The notes under the pieces are model-generated. The model was not told the DNA's origin, searched no databases, and worked only from the letters and a program-made list of their open reading frames with translations. Source: CAWKGV01 sp963849305 (GTDB lineage Bacteria; Pseudomonadota; Alphaproteobacteria; Acetobacterales; Acetobacteraceae). Taken from it: 44,373 bases of DNA. The stretch covers positions 1 to 44,373 of the forward strand of contig CAWKGV010000011.1 of the NCBI GenBank assembly GCA_963849305.1. Direction: 5' to 3'. The translations under genes were made by a program, and so were the position numbers. Shown in pieces: positions 1 to 7,807 of this stretch. Position 1 is the stretch's first letter. Each line of letters starts with the position of its first letter.

Positions 1-296
1 CCAGCAGTCGGAACTGACGTCATGGAACAAAACGCTTGACGGCATCCACGGTAGATGCTCGCGACAACCGGACTGGAATACTCAATCGTTCCGTTCGATC
101 AGATCGGCATAACGACGGCACTTAGCTTCGAACTCCTCCCCGTCATGGACGGCGAAGGCCGACCATCCACGACTTCCTCGCCGTGACGCCGAAGCAAGTC
201 GTCATCCTCGGCATTCGCCGAGGATGACGGCAGGAGGTGCGCGTCATCAATCACACGCCGTGGTATTACGGTCCAATCCAGCACATGCCGCTTGCC
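1..296. other. no supported gene at left edge
   Basis: No reading frame with a recognisable product starts or ends convincingly here. The only clear structure is a perfect hairpin at 200-229, listed separately. The first real coding sequence is the kinase fragment whose ATG is at 297. Confidence 0.5.
200..229. terminator. perfect 13-bp hairpin, possible terminator
   Basis: CGTCATCCTCGGC (200-212) and its exact reverse complement (217-229) are separated by the 4-nt loop ATTC. No long T-run follows on either strand, so it is not a canonical intrinsic terminator. It could end transcription of a gene to the left, or be a chromosomal palindromic repeat. It lies about 70 bp upstream of the kinase fragment. 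Confidence 0.45.
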
Positions 297-1103
297 ATGA
301 ACCGGCCACCGCTGATCCTGGCGCTCGATGCCGGCACCTCCGTGGTCAAGGCGGTGGCGTTCACCGCCGATGGCGCCACGCTTGCCGAAACGGCACGGCC
401 AAACCTGTTCCGCACCGGGCCGGGCGGCGCGGTGGAGCAGGACATGACAGCCACTCGGCGGGACGCGCGCGAGGTTCTGGCCGAGCTGATCTCGCGCCTA
501 GACGGACACCCGATCGCGGCGCTCGCCGTCACCGGCCAGGGCGACGGGACGTGGCTGGCGGACGCCGAGGGCGAGCCGGTGGCGCCCGCCTGGCTTTTGG
601 CTCGATGCGCGCGCGGCGCCGATCGCCGGGGCGGATGCCGGCGTATCGGTGATCGGCAGCACCGACGCCTGTGCGCGTGCCTCGCTGCTGGGGCTCGATC
701 AGACGATCACCTTCGCCGACTTGGCGCGCGCGGTGTTCGAGGGCATCGGCCTGGCGGCGCGGGATTGCTATACCGCCGCCGGCGGAATGCCGGCCGAGGT
801 GCGCGTGACCGGCGGGGCGGCGCGCTCAGCCCCGATGCGCGCGATCCTGGCCGCCTGCCTCGACCGGCCGGTGCGCACCATTGCCCAGCCGGAAGCCGGT
901 GCGGCGGGTGCGGCGATGATCGCCGCCGTGAGCGTGGGCATATTCCCCGACATGGCCGCCTGCGCCGCGCGCTGGGTGGTGCCGCTCTTAGGTGAGGCGG
1001 AAGCGCCCGAGGCCGCGCTGGCGCGCCGCTACGAGGCGCTGCTTCCGATCTATCGCGATGCCTATGCTTTGGCGGCGCCTGCACGCCGCGCGGGAGCCCG
1101 ATC
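297..1103 (+). pseudogene. FGGY-family carbohydrate kinase, frameshifted with central deletion
   Basis: The N-terminal part, from ATG 297, reads MNRPPLILALDAGTSVVKAV, the phosphate-binding start of FGGY sugar/polyol kinases. It runs about 100 residues to a PAWL motif near 595, where the frame changes. The other frame continues with WLDARAAPIAG, then GSTDACA, then the family's C-terminal ADLARAVFEGIGLAARD and a TGGAARSAPMRAI segment. About 800 bp remain of a gene normally near 1,500 bp, so the central region is missing as well as the frame being broken. It was probably the first gene of the operon with the hydroxyacid dehydrogenase (1104), aldolase (2159) and GlpD-like gene (2847), phosphorylating a polyol or sugar acid. 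It cannot make a working kinase as written. The substrate is unknown. Confidence 0.8.
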
Positions 1104-2144
1104 ATGCCGCGTGAGGTCGCCATTATCGGGGATAATTTCATGCTGCCGGAGCGGTTCGATCAGGCGATCCGCGCCGCCTGCGGCGAGACGGTGGCATTGC
1201 GCAGCATGACGCTGCCCTGGCCCGACGAGCCGATGGAGCACGGCTACGACCGCCCCGGTTTCGACCTGTTGCGCGAATACCAGGGCGATCCCGAGGCGAT
1301 CATCGCCTTCGTGGGCGCGGCCGAGGCGCTGGTCACGCATTTGGCTCCGGTCTCGGGCGCGATGCTGGAGCGGCTGCCGGCGCTGCGGCTGATCGCGGTC
1401 TCGCGCGGCGGGCCGGTGAACATCGATATGGCGGCGGCCCGGGCGCACGGGGTGCGCGTGGTCAACACGCCGGGCCGCAACGCCTCAGCGGTCGCCGAGT
1501 TCGCCGTGCGCGCGATCCTGGCCGAGACGCGCCTGATCCGCGCCGGCCACGAGGCGCTGCGCGCCGGAGAGTGGCGCGGCGATCTGTACCGCGCCGACCG
1601 GACCGGGCGCGAGCTGTCCGAGATGACGGTGGGGGTGATCGGCTACGGGCAGATCGGCTCGCGGCTGGTGCGGCTGCTGAAGCCGTTCGGCTGCCGCATC
1701 CTAGTCTGCGATCCGTACCAGCGGCTCTCGACCACCGACTGGAATGACGAAGTGCGGCAGGTGCCATCGGACGCGCTGCTCGCGCGCGCCGATGTCGTAA
1801 CGTTGTACGCGCGCGTGACCGAGGAGACCACAGGGTTCATCGGCCGCGCGCAGTTCGCGCGGATGCGGGCCGGTGCGACCTTCGTCAACACCGCGCGCGG
1901 GCCGCTGGTCGATTATGATGCGCTGTACGAGGCGCTGTCCTCCGGCAATCTCGGCGGGGCGATGCTGGAGACCTTCGCGGTCGAGCCGGTGCCGCCGGAC
2001 TGGCCGTTGCTGCGCCTGCCGAACGTGACGCTGACGCCGCACATCGCCGGCGCCTCGGTGAAGACCGTGAGCATCGCCGCCGAGGCGATCGCCGAGGAGC
2101 TGCGCCGCTATTTCGGGGGCGAGCCGCCCATGAACCCGTGCTGA
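1104..2144 (+). CDS. D-2-hydroxyacid dehydrogenase, NAD-dependent
   Basis: This 346-residue protein belongs to the D-isomer-specific 2-hydroxyacid dehydrogenase family. The Rossmann motif GYGQIG is at 180-185. The catalytic set is Arg265 in NTARGPLVDYDAL, Glu294 in FAVEP and His313 in TPHIAGAS, so the active site looks complete. Such enzymes interconvert 2-hydroxy and 2-oxo acids in the cytoplasm. The substrate cannot be read from sequence; neighbours (FGGY kinase remnant, class II aldolase, GlpD-like oxidase) suggest a polyol or sugar-acid catabolic pathway. The ATG lies just inside the end of the broken kinase. The aldolase ATG follows 14 nt after the stop, consistent with one operon. The gene is intact although both outer members of the cluster are broken. 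Confidence 0.85.
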   Translation: MPREVAIIGDNFMLPERFDQAIRAACGETVALRSMTLPWPDEPMEHGYDRPGFDLLREYQGDPEAIIAFVGAAEALVTHLAPVSGAMLERLPALRLIAVSRGGPVNIDMAAARAHGVRVVNTPGRNASAVAEFAVRAILAETRLIRAGHEALRAGEWRGDLYRADRTGRELSEMTVGVIGYGQIGSRLVRLLKPFGCRILVCDPYQRLSTTDWNDEVRQVPSDALLARADVVTLYARVTEETTGFIGRAQFARMRAGATFVNTARGPLVDYDALYEALSSGNLGGAMLETFAVEPVPPDWPLLRLPNVTLTPHIAGASVKTVSIAAEAIAEELRRYFGGEPPMNPC

Positions 2145-2158
2145 AGGAGCCCTAGGAC

Positions 2159-2836
2159 ATGAGCGAGCAGCAAGCGCGCCATTCGATCGTCGAAGCCTGC
2201 CGGCGGATGAACGCGCTCGGCATCAACCAGGGGACATCGGGTAATATCAGCCTGCGTCACGGCGACGAGATGCTGATCTCGCCATCGGCGACGCCGTACG
2301 ACGAGATGCGCGCCGAGGAAGTCGCGGCCATGCCGATCGAAGGCGAGTATGGCGCGGATAAAGTCCCCTGGCGCGGGCCGTTGAAGCCCTCGACGGAATG
2401 GCGGTTCCATCGCGACATCCTGCGCACCCGGCCCGAGGTGGGTGCGGTGGTGCACAGTCATCCGACCTTCTGCACCACGCTCGCGGTGGCGCGCCGGGGA
2501 ATTCCGGCCTGCCATTACATGATCGCGGCGTTCGGCGGCACCGATGTGCGCTGCGCGCCATATGCCACGTTCGGCACCAAGGAGCTGTCCGAGCACGCGC
2601 TGCGGGCGCTGGAGGGGCGCAGCGCGTGCCTGCTCGCCAATCACGGGATGATCGTGTGCGGGGCCACGCTGAAGCGAGCGATGTGGCTGACCGTGGAGCT
2701 GGAGACGATCGCGCGGCAGTACTACCATAGTCTGCTGATCGGCGGGCCGGTGCTGCTGTCCGATCAGGACATCGCCGACACGGCCGCGAAGTTCGAGAGC
2801 TACGGCGTGCAGGACCGGGCCGAAGCCCTGGGGTGA
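2159..2836 (+). CDS. class II aldolase/adducin family protein
   Basis: This 225-residue protein resembles the L-fuculose/L-ribulose phosphate aldolase-epimerase family. GTSGN (25-29) matches the phosphate-binding loop. Glu80 sits where the catalytic acid is expected. HSHP (His99, His101) and His162 in LLANHGM form the zinc site. A good ribosome-binding sequence (AAGGAG) lies about 10 nt before ATG 2159. Family members cleave or epimerise sugar phosphates, producing dihydroxyacetone phosphate or similar products. In this operon it probably acts on the phosphorylated product of the kinase. The GlpD-like gene begins 10 nt downstream. The exact substrate is unknown. Confidence 0.85.
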   Translation: MSEQQARHSIVEACRRMNALGINQGTSGNISLRHGDEMLISPSATPYDEMRAEEVAAMPIEGEYGADKVPWRGPLKPSTEWRFHRDILRTRPEVGAVVHSHPTFCTTLAVARRGIPACHYMIAAFGGTDVRCAPYATFGTKELSEHALRALEGRSACLLANHGMIVCGATLKRAMWLTVELETIARQYYHSLLIGGPVLLSDQDIADTAAKFESYGVQDRAEALG

Positions 2837-2846
2837 GCACGAGCGG

Positions 2847-3778
2847 ATGAGCAATGGCGCGACAAGCGACCGGTTCGACCTGTTCGTGATTGGCGGCGGC
2901 ATCAACGGCGCGGGCATCGCGCGTGATGCCGCGGGGCGCGGGCTCAGGGTGGCGTTGTGCGAAAAGGGCGATCTGGGCGAGGGCACCTCCTCGCGCTCCG
3001 GCAAGCTGATCCATGGCGGGCTGCGCTACCTGGAATATTACGAGTTCCGCCTGGTTCGCGAGGCGCTGATTGAGCGCGAGGTTCTGCTCGCCGTCGCCCC
3101 GCACATCGTCTGGCCGCTGCGCTTCGTGTTGCCGCACAGCCCCGAGCAGCGTCCGGCATGGATGATTCGGGCCGGGCTGTTCCTGTACCGATCATCTGGG
3201 CGGACGAAAGACGTTGCTCCCGACCCGGCGGATTGACTTGCGGCGCGATCCCGAGGACGTGCCGCTTCGGGACGGCTTGCGCATCGCGTTTGAATATTCC
3301 GATTGCTGGGTGGACGATGCGCGCCTGGTGGTGCTGAACGCGCTCGACGCGCGCGAGCGCGGCGCCGAGGTGATGGTGCGCAGCGAGGCAGTCGCCGCCC
3401 GTCGCGTCGACGGGCTTTGGATGGTGACGGTGCGCGACCCCGACGGCGGCACGCGCGCGGTGCGCGCGAGCGTGCTGGTCAACGCGGCAGGGCCTTGGGT
3501 CGAGCGGGTGATCCACGGCGTCGCCGGGTCAAAACACGTCTCGCCAGGTACGACTGGTCAAAGGCAGCCATCTGGTCGCACGGAAATTCTGGCAAGGGAC
3601 GCACGCCTATCTGCTCCAGAACGACGACAAGCGGGTGATCTTCGTCAACCCGTATGAGGACGATTTGTGCCTGATCGGCACGACCGATGTGCCGTCGAGG
3701 AGCTCACTTTCGCGCGACCACCGTAAGTCATACCTTCCGGGATTTCCGGAAGGTATGACCGTAAAGGGAACGCAGTGA
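2847..3778 (+). pseudogene. GlpD-like FAD-dependent polyol-phosphate dehydrogenase, frameshifted and truncated
   Basis: The N-terminus has the FAD dinucleotide-binding motif IGGGINGAGIARDAAGRG and the SGKLIHGGLRYLEYYEF segment typical of glycerol-3-phosphate dehydrogenase GlpD and erythritol-phosphate dehydrogenase EryB. An extra C at 3188-3189 breaks the frame. The next frame resumes with DHLGGRK and RRIDLRRDP. A second shift near 3530 is followed by QVRLVKGSHLV and YEDDLCLIGTTDVP. Homology stops there, about 285 codons in, where the family usually has about 500. The last 24 codons to TGA 3776-3778 are unrelated and contain the hairpin at 3727-3759. It was probably the oxidative step of the polyol operon and is now dead. 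Confidence 0.85.
3727..3759. repeat. 14-bp perfect inverted repeat flanked by 7-bp direct repeats
   Basis: GTCATACCTTCCGG (3727-3740) and its exact reverse complement (3746-3759) enclose the 5-nt loop GATTT. ACCGTAA occurs directly before (3720-3726) and again at 3758-3764, overlapping the last two bases of the right arm. It sits where homology of the GlpD-like gene ends. It could be a small hairpin insertion with target duplication, a deletion scar or a recombinase site. Confidence 0.5.
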
Positions 3779-4036
3779 ACTCGCCGCGTCGCGCTGGGCC
3801 GGAAACGGTCTCACGCAGGATGACGGCGGTGCGCTTGTCATAATGAGGGCTTATGACACAGCTTTCGGAACCCGACTCCCGATGTTTGGGACAGCTCTGT
3901 CGGTCGTTCGTCCACTAAAGATTGAGGTAGGCTTAGCTCGGCATCAGCATTGCCTTCCTCACCCGAGCCTTGTAACGGAGCAGCTAAAGGATACCGTACG
4001 GATCACAATAAGAGCTGTTCAAAGGGGGAAATTCGA
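3779..4036. promoter_or_regulatory. leader region of the serine hydrolase gene
   Basis: There is no recognisable coding content. An 8-bp inverted repeat TGTCATAA (3836-3843) / TTATGACA (3851-3858) with a 7-nt spacer could be an operator or a recombination site. The region ends with a purine-rich ribosome-binding stretch AAAGGGGGAAA about 8 nt before ATG 4037. No confident -35/-10 pair could be assigned. Confidence 0.3.
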
Positions 4037-5341
4037 ATGAAGCGAATCATCAGCCTGGCTATCTGCCTTGTGGCGCTGGCTAGGGCTGCCCCTATCGGAG
4101 CACAACCGCTCCCGACCGCGCGCCCGGAGGATGTCGGAATGTCCTCGCAACGCCTGGAGCGGATCGGCAAGGCGTTTCACAAGGATATCGATCAGGGCAA
4201 GCTTCCGGGCGTGGTCATCATGATCGCGCGCAAGGGCAAGCTGGTCTATTCGGAAGCGTTCGGCTTCCGGGACAAGGCGGCCGGCACGCCCATGCCAAAG
4301 GATGCGATCTTTCGCGCGTACTCGATGACCAAGCCGTTCGTCGAGGTGGCCGCCGTGATGCTGATGGAAGAGGGCCGTCTGCAACTGGCCGATCCAATCT
4401 CGAAATACCTGCCCGAGTTCAAGAACGAGCAAGTCAGCGTGCCAAGCCACGATGCGCTCGGCCAGGCAGCGTATAAGACGGTTCCCGCGGAACAGGAGCC
4501 CACCGTCCAGGATCTCATGCGACACACTGCCGGCCTCGCCTATGGCGAAATCACCGCCAACAAGCTCGTGAAGGACGCTTATGCCAAAGGCAGGTTGTGG
4601 AAACCAGATTTCGATTACAACGTCACGGATCTGACGCCTGAGGAGTTCGTGCAGCGTCTCGCGCAGGCCCCGCTTGCGTATCAACCCGGCACGGTCTGGG
4701 AATACAGCCTGGCCATCGACCTGCTCGGCCGGGTCGTGGAGAAGGCGTCAGGCCAACGGCTTGGGGACTTCCTGGCGGAGCGGCTGTTCAAGCCGCTCGG
4801 GATGACGGATAGCGGGTTCTGGGTGCCGTCGGAGAAGCTCTCGCGCGTCGCGCAGCCCTTGGCCACGGATCCCGCCACAGCGAAACCGATTCATCTGATC
4901 GACGTATCGCAGCCGCCGAAGGAGGACTCCGGTGGGGCGGGCAGCGTCTCGACGGCAGGCGATTATCTGCGCTTCTGTCAAATGCTTCTGAGCGGCGGGA
5001 GGCTGGACAATGCCCAGGTTCTCAGTCCGACCACCGTGGCGCTGATGACCTCCGACCAGCTCGGCCCTGGCATCCGCCGCGCGGTGTCGCCTGGCGAGCT
5101 GCTGATGGGGGTTCAGGGCTATACGTTCGGCCTGGGATTCATGGTTCGCCAGCAGGCCGGTCTTTCGGCGGTTCCTGGATCGCAGGGAGAGTTCATGTGG
5201 GCTGGCTATGCAGGCACGTTCTTCTGGGTCGAGCCCAAGGAGCAGCTTGTGGCGGTGATGATGGACCAGGCGCCGGGGCCGAGCCGCGCCTACTATCGCC
5301 GCCAGATCAAGCAGCTTGTGGATCAGGCCATCGTCGAATGA
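4037..5341 (+). CDS. exported beta-lactamase-family (class C-like) serine hydrolase
   Basis: This 434-residue protein belongs to the beta-lactamase-related/esterase (PF00144-like) fold. It has an N-terminal Sec signal (MKRIISLAICLVALARAAPI, likely cut after GAQ near residue 23). The catalytic SxxK motif is Ser96-Met-Thr-Lys99, and Tyr223-Ser224 in the YxN position (EYSLAID) is the second box. The full family length is present. ATG 4037 was preferred over upstream in-frame starts because it begins the signal peptide and follows a purine-rich ribosome-binding site. Enzymes of this type are periplasmic esterases, D-aminopeptidases or transesterases more often than true beta-lactamases, so no resistance role is implied. 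The gene stands alone between the dead GlpD gene and mobile-element remains. Confidence 0.85.
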   Translation: MKRIISLAICLVALARAAPIGAQPLPTARPEDVGMSSQRLERIGKAFHKDIDQGKLPGVVIMIARKGKLVYSEAFGFRDKAAGTPMPKDAIFRAYSMTKPFVEVAAVMLMEEGRLQLADPISKYLPEFKNEQVSVPSHDALGQAAYKTVPAEQEPTVQDLMRHTAGLAYGEITANKLVKDAYAKGRLWKPDFDYNVTDLTPEEFVQRLAQAPLAYQPGTVWEYSLAIDLLGRVVEKASGQRLGDFLAERLFKPLGMTDSGFWVPSEKLSRVAQPLATDPATAKPIHLIDVSQPPKEDSGGAGSVSTAGDYLRFCQMLLSGGRLDNAQVLSPTTVALMTSDQLGPGIRRAVSPGELLMGVQGYTFGLGFMVRQQAGLSAVPGSQGEFMWAGYAGTFFWVEPKEQLVAVMMDQAPGPSRAYYRRQIKQLVDQAIVE

Positions 5342-5464
5342 CCAGGCCGGACCTTGAGGGAGGGTGACGAGATTCGTCGGGGCATTTTGCTGTTGCACCT
5401 ACCTCAACTCGTATGAGGTGATCCGGCAAGCGAATTTTGCCATCGGCGGGTTGGGTATGCTGGG

Positions 5465-5605
5465 GGCGAGCCGGGTATGGCGAGCGAAGGGGCTCGCGAA
5501 CGACGAGCTGCTTCCGGGCCAGAGCCACGGCGGTGATCTTGCGGATGCGTCCGCGCATTGCGCCCACCCGCTCGGCGAACCAGCGCGCGAGGGCGCATGA
5601 CCCAA
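5465..5605 (-). pseudogene. C-terminal fragment of an IS110-like transposase
   Basis: On the minus strand the frame reads ARWFAERVGAMRGRIRKI followed by TAVALARKQLVV. This closely resembles the C-terminal helix of IS110-family (Transposase_20) enzymes, which usually ends ...VALARKLLVALWRY. Only about 40 residues are recognisable. The matching continuation is lost after LVV, and no N-terminal DEDD domain is present. It is a relic of a past insertion between the serine hydrolase and recombinase genes. The family call rests on this short stretch only. Confidence 0.45.
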
Positions 5606-5637
5606 GGCGGGTTGACCCAATACCATCAATGGGTTAA
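5598..5637. promoter_or_regulatory. TGACCCAA repeats before the recombinase gene
   Basis: TGACCCAA occurs at 5598-5605 and 5613-5620 as direct repeats 15 bp apart. TTGACCCA (5612-5619) also forms an imperfect dyad with TGGGTTAA (5630-5637). They lie 13-52 bp before the recombinase ATG. Such an array fits recombinase binding subsites or an autoregulatory operator. This is inference from position only. Confidence 0.35.
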
Positions 5638-5649
5638 GCCCCGTAAGAT

Positions 5650-6219
5650 ATGACCGAAACTCACCCGCAAAATCGCCGCCTCGGCTATGCCCGCGTCAGC
5701 ACCTACGGCCAGACCCTTGACGCGCAGCTTGAGCAGCTTCGTAAGGCGGGCTGCACCAAGATTTACCGCGAGAAGGTGACGGGCGCGCGCGCCGACCGGC
5801 GCGAACTCCTGAAGATGCTGAAGACCCTCGCCCCCGGCGACGTGGTGACGGTCACGCGGATCGACCGGCTGGCACGCTCGACCTTTGACCTGTTCGCAAT
5901 TGTCAAGCAGATCGTGGACGCCAAGGCGCAATTCCGCTCGCTGGCGGAGCCGTGGGCCGACACCGGCACCAGCACCGGGCGGCTGATGATTGCCGTTCTC
6001 GGCGGGCTGGCGGACGTGGAGCGTGATTTGATCCGCACCCGCACGGCGGAAGGCCGCAACCGGGCGAAGGCGCGCGGGCAGCACATGGGCCGCCCGCCAA
6101 AGCTCACCCCGCAGCAGCAGAGAGAAGCACGGCGGCGGCGGGCGCAGGGCGCGACGCTCAAGGAACTGGCAAAGAGCTACAACGTGGGCAGGGCGACGAT
6201 TTCACGGCTCGGAGATTGA
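5650..6219 (+). CDS. serine recombinase, resolvase/invertase family
   Basis: This 189-residue protein has the usual length for small serine recombinases of the Tn3 resolvase/Hin type. The nucleophile is Ser17 in YARVST. The conserved arginine block RIDRLARS is at 70-77, and the E-helix GLADVERDLIRTRTAEGR follows. The C-terminus carries a helix-turn-helix (about 165-188: LKELAKSYNVGRATISRLG), so the DNA-binding domain is present. It makes paired staggered cuts at short sites for resolution or inversion. The repeats at 5598-5637 are candidate sites. The next gene starts right at its stop codon, suggesting co-transcription with two unknown cargo genes. No cognate transposase is intact nearby. 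Confidence 0.9.
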   Translation: MTETHPQNRRLGYARVSTYGQTLDAQLEQLRKAGCTKIYREKVTGARADRRELLKMLKTLAPGDVVTVTRIDRLARSTFDLFAIVKQIVDAKAQFRSLAEPWADTGTSTGRLMIAVLGGLADVERDLIRTRTAEGRNRAKARGQHMGRPPKLTPQQQREARRRRAQGATLKELAKSYNVGRATISRLGD

Positions 6220-6221
6220 CG

Positions 6222-6785
6222 ATGGACACCCCCGAGGTCGCCGTGGCCCGATATGCCGCTCGCATCTCGCTTTGGGCACTGGGGGTTTCTGGAGGCTCGC
6301 TGTGTGTCGCGCTGTGTGTTTTTGTTCTGGAACTGCGGCGCTGGTTCGATGAAGGCGTAAGACTGTCCATGTCTGTCATGGTTGATACGGAAACTTTCGG
6401 CGGTCACCAAGACAGCAATACTTACCTTGCGGTCACGGTCACCAACCGGGGGAACGCTGCGACGACGATCACGCACATGGTTCTCAACGACTATCCGAGC
6501 CGGTTCGGGTTATGGCTTCCAAGCCGCCTTTGTCGCCGGATTAAAAGCCAGCGCCCCCAAACCTTCGTCGTGGTAAATCCGATACTGCCCGGCATGCCCG
6601 GTCAGCTTCCATTTGTGCTTGAGCCGGGTCGCAACTGGCACGGCATGGCGGTTCACACGCCAGAACTGGAGCGTATGATTGAAGCGGGCCGACTTTATGC
6701 CGGCGTGGTCGGCTCGCACAGCAACAAAACACTGTTGCAGCGTGTGCGTAGATGGACACCGCCGAAAAATGCCAAAACTGCTTAG
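6222..6785 (+). CDS. uncharacterised membrane-anchored protein
   Basis: This 187-residue protein is not assigned to a known family. One transmembrane helix lies near the N-terminus (about 17-37, ISLWALGVSGGSLCVALCVF). The following domain, with TYLAVTVTNRGNAATTITHM, looks like a beta-sandwich typical of small extracytoplasmic or membrane-proximal domains. ATG 6222 is 3 nt after the recombinase stop; a TTG at 6216 that overlaps that stop is an alternative start. GC content is visibly lower than in the flanking core genes, consistent with acquired cargo of the recombinase-bearing element. Function is unknown. Confidence 0.6.
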   Translation: MDTPEVAVARYAARISLWALGVSGGSLCVALCVFVLELRRWFDEGVRLSMSVMVDTETFGGHQDSNTYLAVTVTNRGNAATTITHMVLNDYPSRFGLWLPSRLCRRIKSQRPQTFVVVNPILPGMPGQLPFVLEPGRNWHGMAVHTPELERMIEAGRLYAGVVGSHSNKTLLQRVRRWTPPKNAKTA

Positions 6786-6883
6786 GGGCAACTTTCCATA
6801 TGTGCGGATTACGCGGCTTTGACTTTGCGGCGGAGCGCGGCGGCGGCACGGCTTCGCGTGGCCCGGGGGGTTGAGGACGCACC

Positions 6884-7390
6884 ATGGCTTCGAACAAAAC
6901 CGTCCAATACGTTGACTTCGGAATCACGTCCGCAAGGCAGTTTTGGGACGAGAACGTCATCCCCGCCTTCGAAAGGTTTAAGGCTCAGCCAAATCGAGCA
7001 AATGCTATCGATGTATCCGTTCCCGCGTGGCACGTTCACGAGTGGATATGGCATGAACAGTATCCGGGGACGGACACGCGGCAAAACGCCGATTACAGAA
7101 GATTTCAGGCCAACCTCTTCAACGCCTGTCCTGAGCTTGCGTGGATTCGCGATGTTGCTGATGCAGGAAAGCACCGTGGCCTTGGGCGATCTGCGGAAGT
7201 TCAGCGTGTGGCGAGCGACATGGTTCTAATCGGCGGTCTCGCGAGCGCGCCCCTTGCTACGGTCCCGCTTGGTGGCTGCGTCTCAATTCCTACGCCGCTT
7301 ATCATTACACTTACCGATGGCAGCAAACTCGAATTCGGGGCGGTCTTGTCGCGTGTTCTCGACTACTGGCGAGCCAGCCACTTTCTATAA
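6884..7390 (+). CDS. uncharacterised cytoplasmic protein
   Basis: This 168-residue protein is not recognised. It has no signal peptide or membrane helix. An aromatic/His-rich segment (VPAWHVHEWIWHEQYPGTD, about 46-64) and the helical ACPELAWIRDVADAGKHRGLG resemble small proteins often found as accessory genes in mobile islands. The C-terminus PLIITLTDGSKLEFGAVLSR looks like a beta-rich end. ATG 6884 is preferred because it begins the continuous frame; the ribosome-binding site is weak. It follows the membrane protein at 6222 by about 100 bp in the same orientation, so the pair may form one cargo unit. Function is unknown. Confidence 0.55.
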   Translation: MASNKTVQYVDFGITSARQFWDENVIPAFERFKAQPNRANAIDVSVPAWHVHEWIWHEQYPGTDTRQNADYRRFQANLFNACPELAWIRDVADAGKHRGLGRSAEVQRVASDMVLIGGLASAPLATVPLGGCVSIPTPLIITLTDGSKLEFGAVLSRVLDYWRASHFL

Positions 7391-7642
7391 AACGCCTTCG
7401 ACGACTTTGGGCGTGTCCTCGCGCGCGACGCGGGGCCGGGCTCTAGCGCAAGCGCCCGAGCCGCCTGCGGCGTCTCGGCCCTGCGGGTGACGATCCCTCA
7501 CGCACAACGCCCGCCTACCGGCGGCGGCATCTCTGGCGGCGGACGCCGCCAAGACTAAAGCTGCGTCTTGTTGATATGTCCTGTTGTCGTATACATGTCG
7601 TAGCCGCCGAACACATCTTTCAATAACCTAGTCGATTCATAT
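7391..7642. other. non-coding stretch, no feature assigned
   Basis: The left half (to about 7560) is very GC-rich with short inverted repeats such as GGCGG/CCGCC. The right half is more AT-rich. No coding frame has recognisable content. The abrupt composition change near 7555 may mark the edge of acquired DNA. Confidence 0.35.
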
Positions 7643-7807
7643 ATGGAACATGCGGCGAGTGTCGACTTTCGCTTCATAGCGGGCATGTACAACCTGATAT
7701 CGAATACCGGCGAATTGCTCGTTGCGGCGCTCGTACCCGCCCGCTCGGAGAAGGCGGCCGTCGGCACGGCGGGCTTGGCGCTGGCGGCGGTGCGGTATCG
7801 CGCATGA
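7643..7807 (+). CDS. small ORF overlapping the HAD gene start, possibly a gene remnant
   Basis: A 54-codon frame begins at ATG 7643 (MEHAASVDFRF...) and ends ...AVGTAGLALAAVRYRA at TGA 7805-7807. The stop overlaps the HAD ATG by 4 nt (ATGA). Such an overlap is typical of real operon neighbours in this window. The C-terminal part has strong core-like codon use while the N-terminal part does not. It may therefore be the 3' end of a larger gene whose 5' part was replaced by the acquired segment to the left. The product is not recognised. Confidence 0.35.
   Translation: MEHAASVDFRFIAGMYNLISNTGELLVAALVPARSEKAAVGTAGLALAAVRYRA

Noticed and set aside
82..284. Minus-strand frames at the left edge, one ending with HDGEEFEAKCRRYADLIERND
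   Set aside because: The peptide looks protein-like but is about 30 residues, has no start or known match, and would need a frameshift to extend. Not enough to call a gene.
4037..5341. Antibiotic resistance gene (class C beta-lactamase)
   Set aside because: SxxK and Tyr-Ser are present, but the sequence is of the broader esterase/peptidase group, so resistance should not be inferred.
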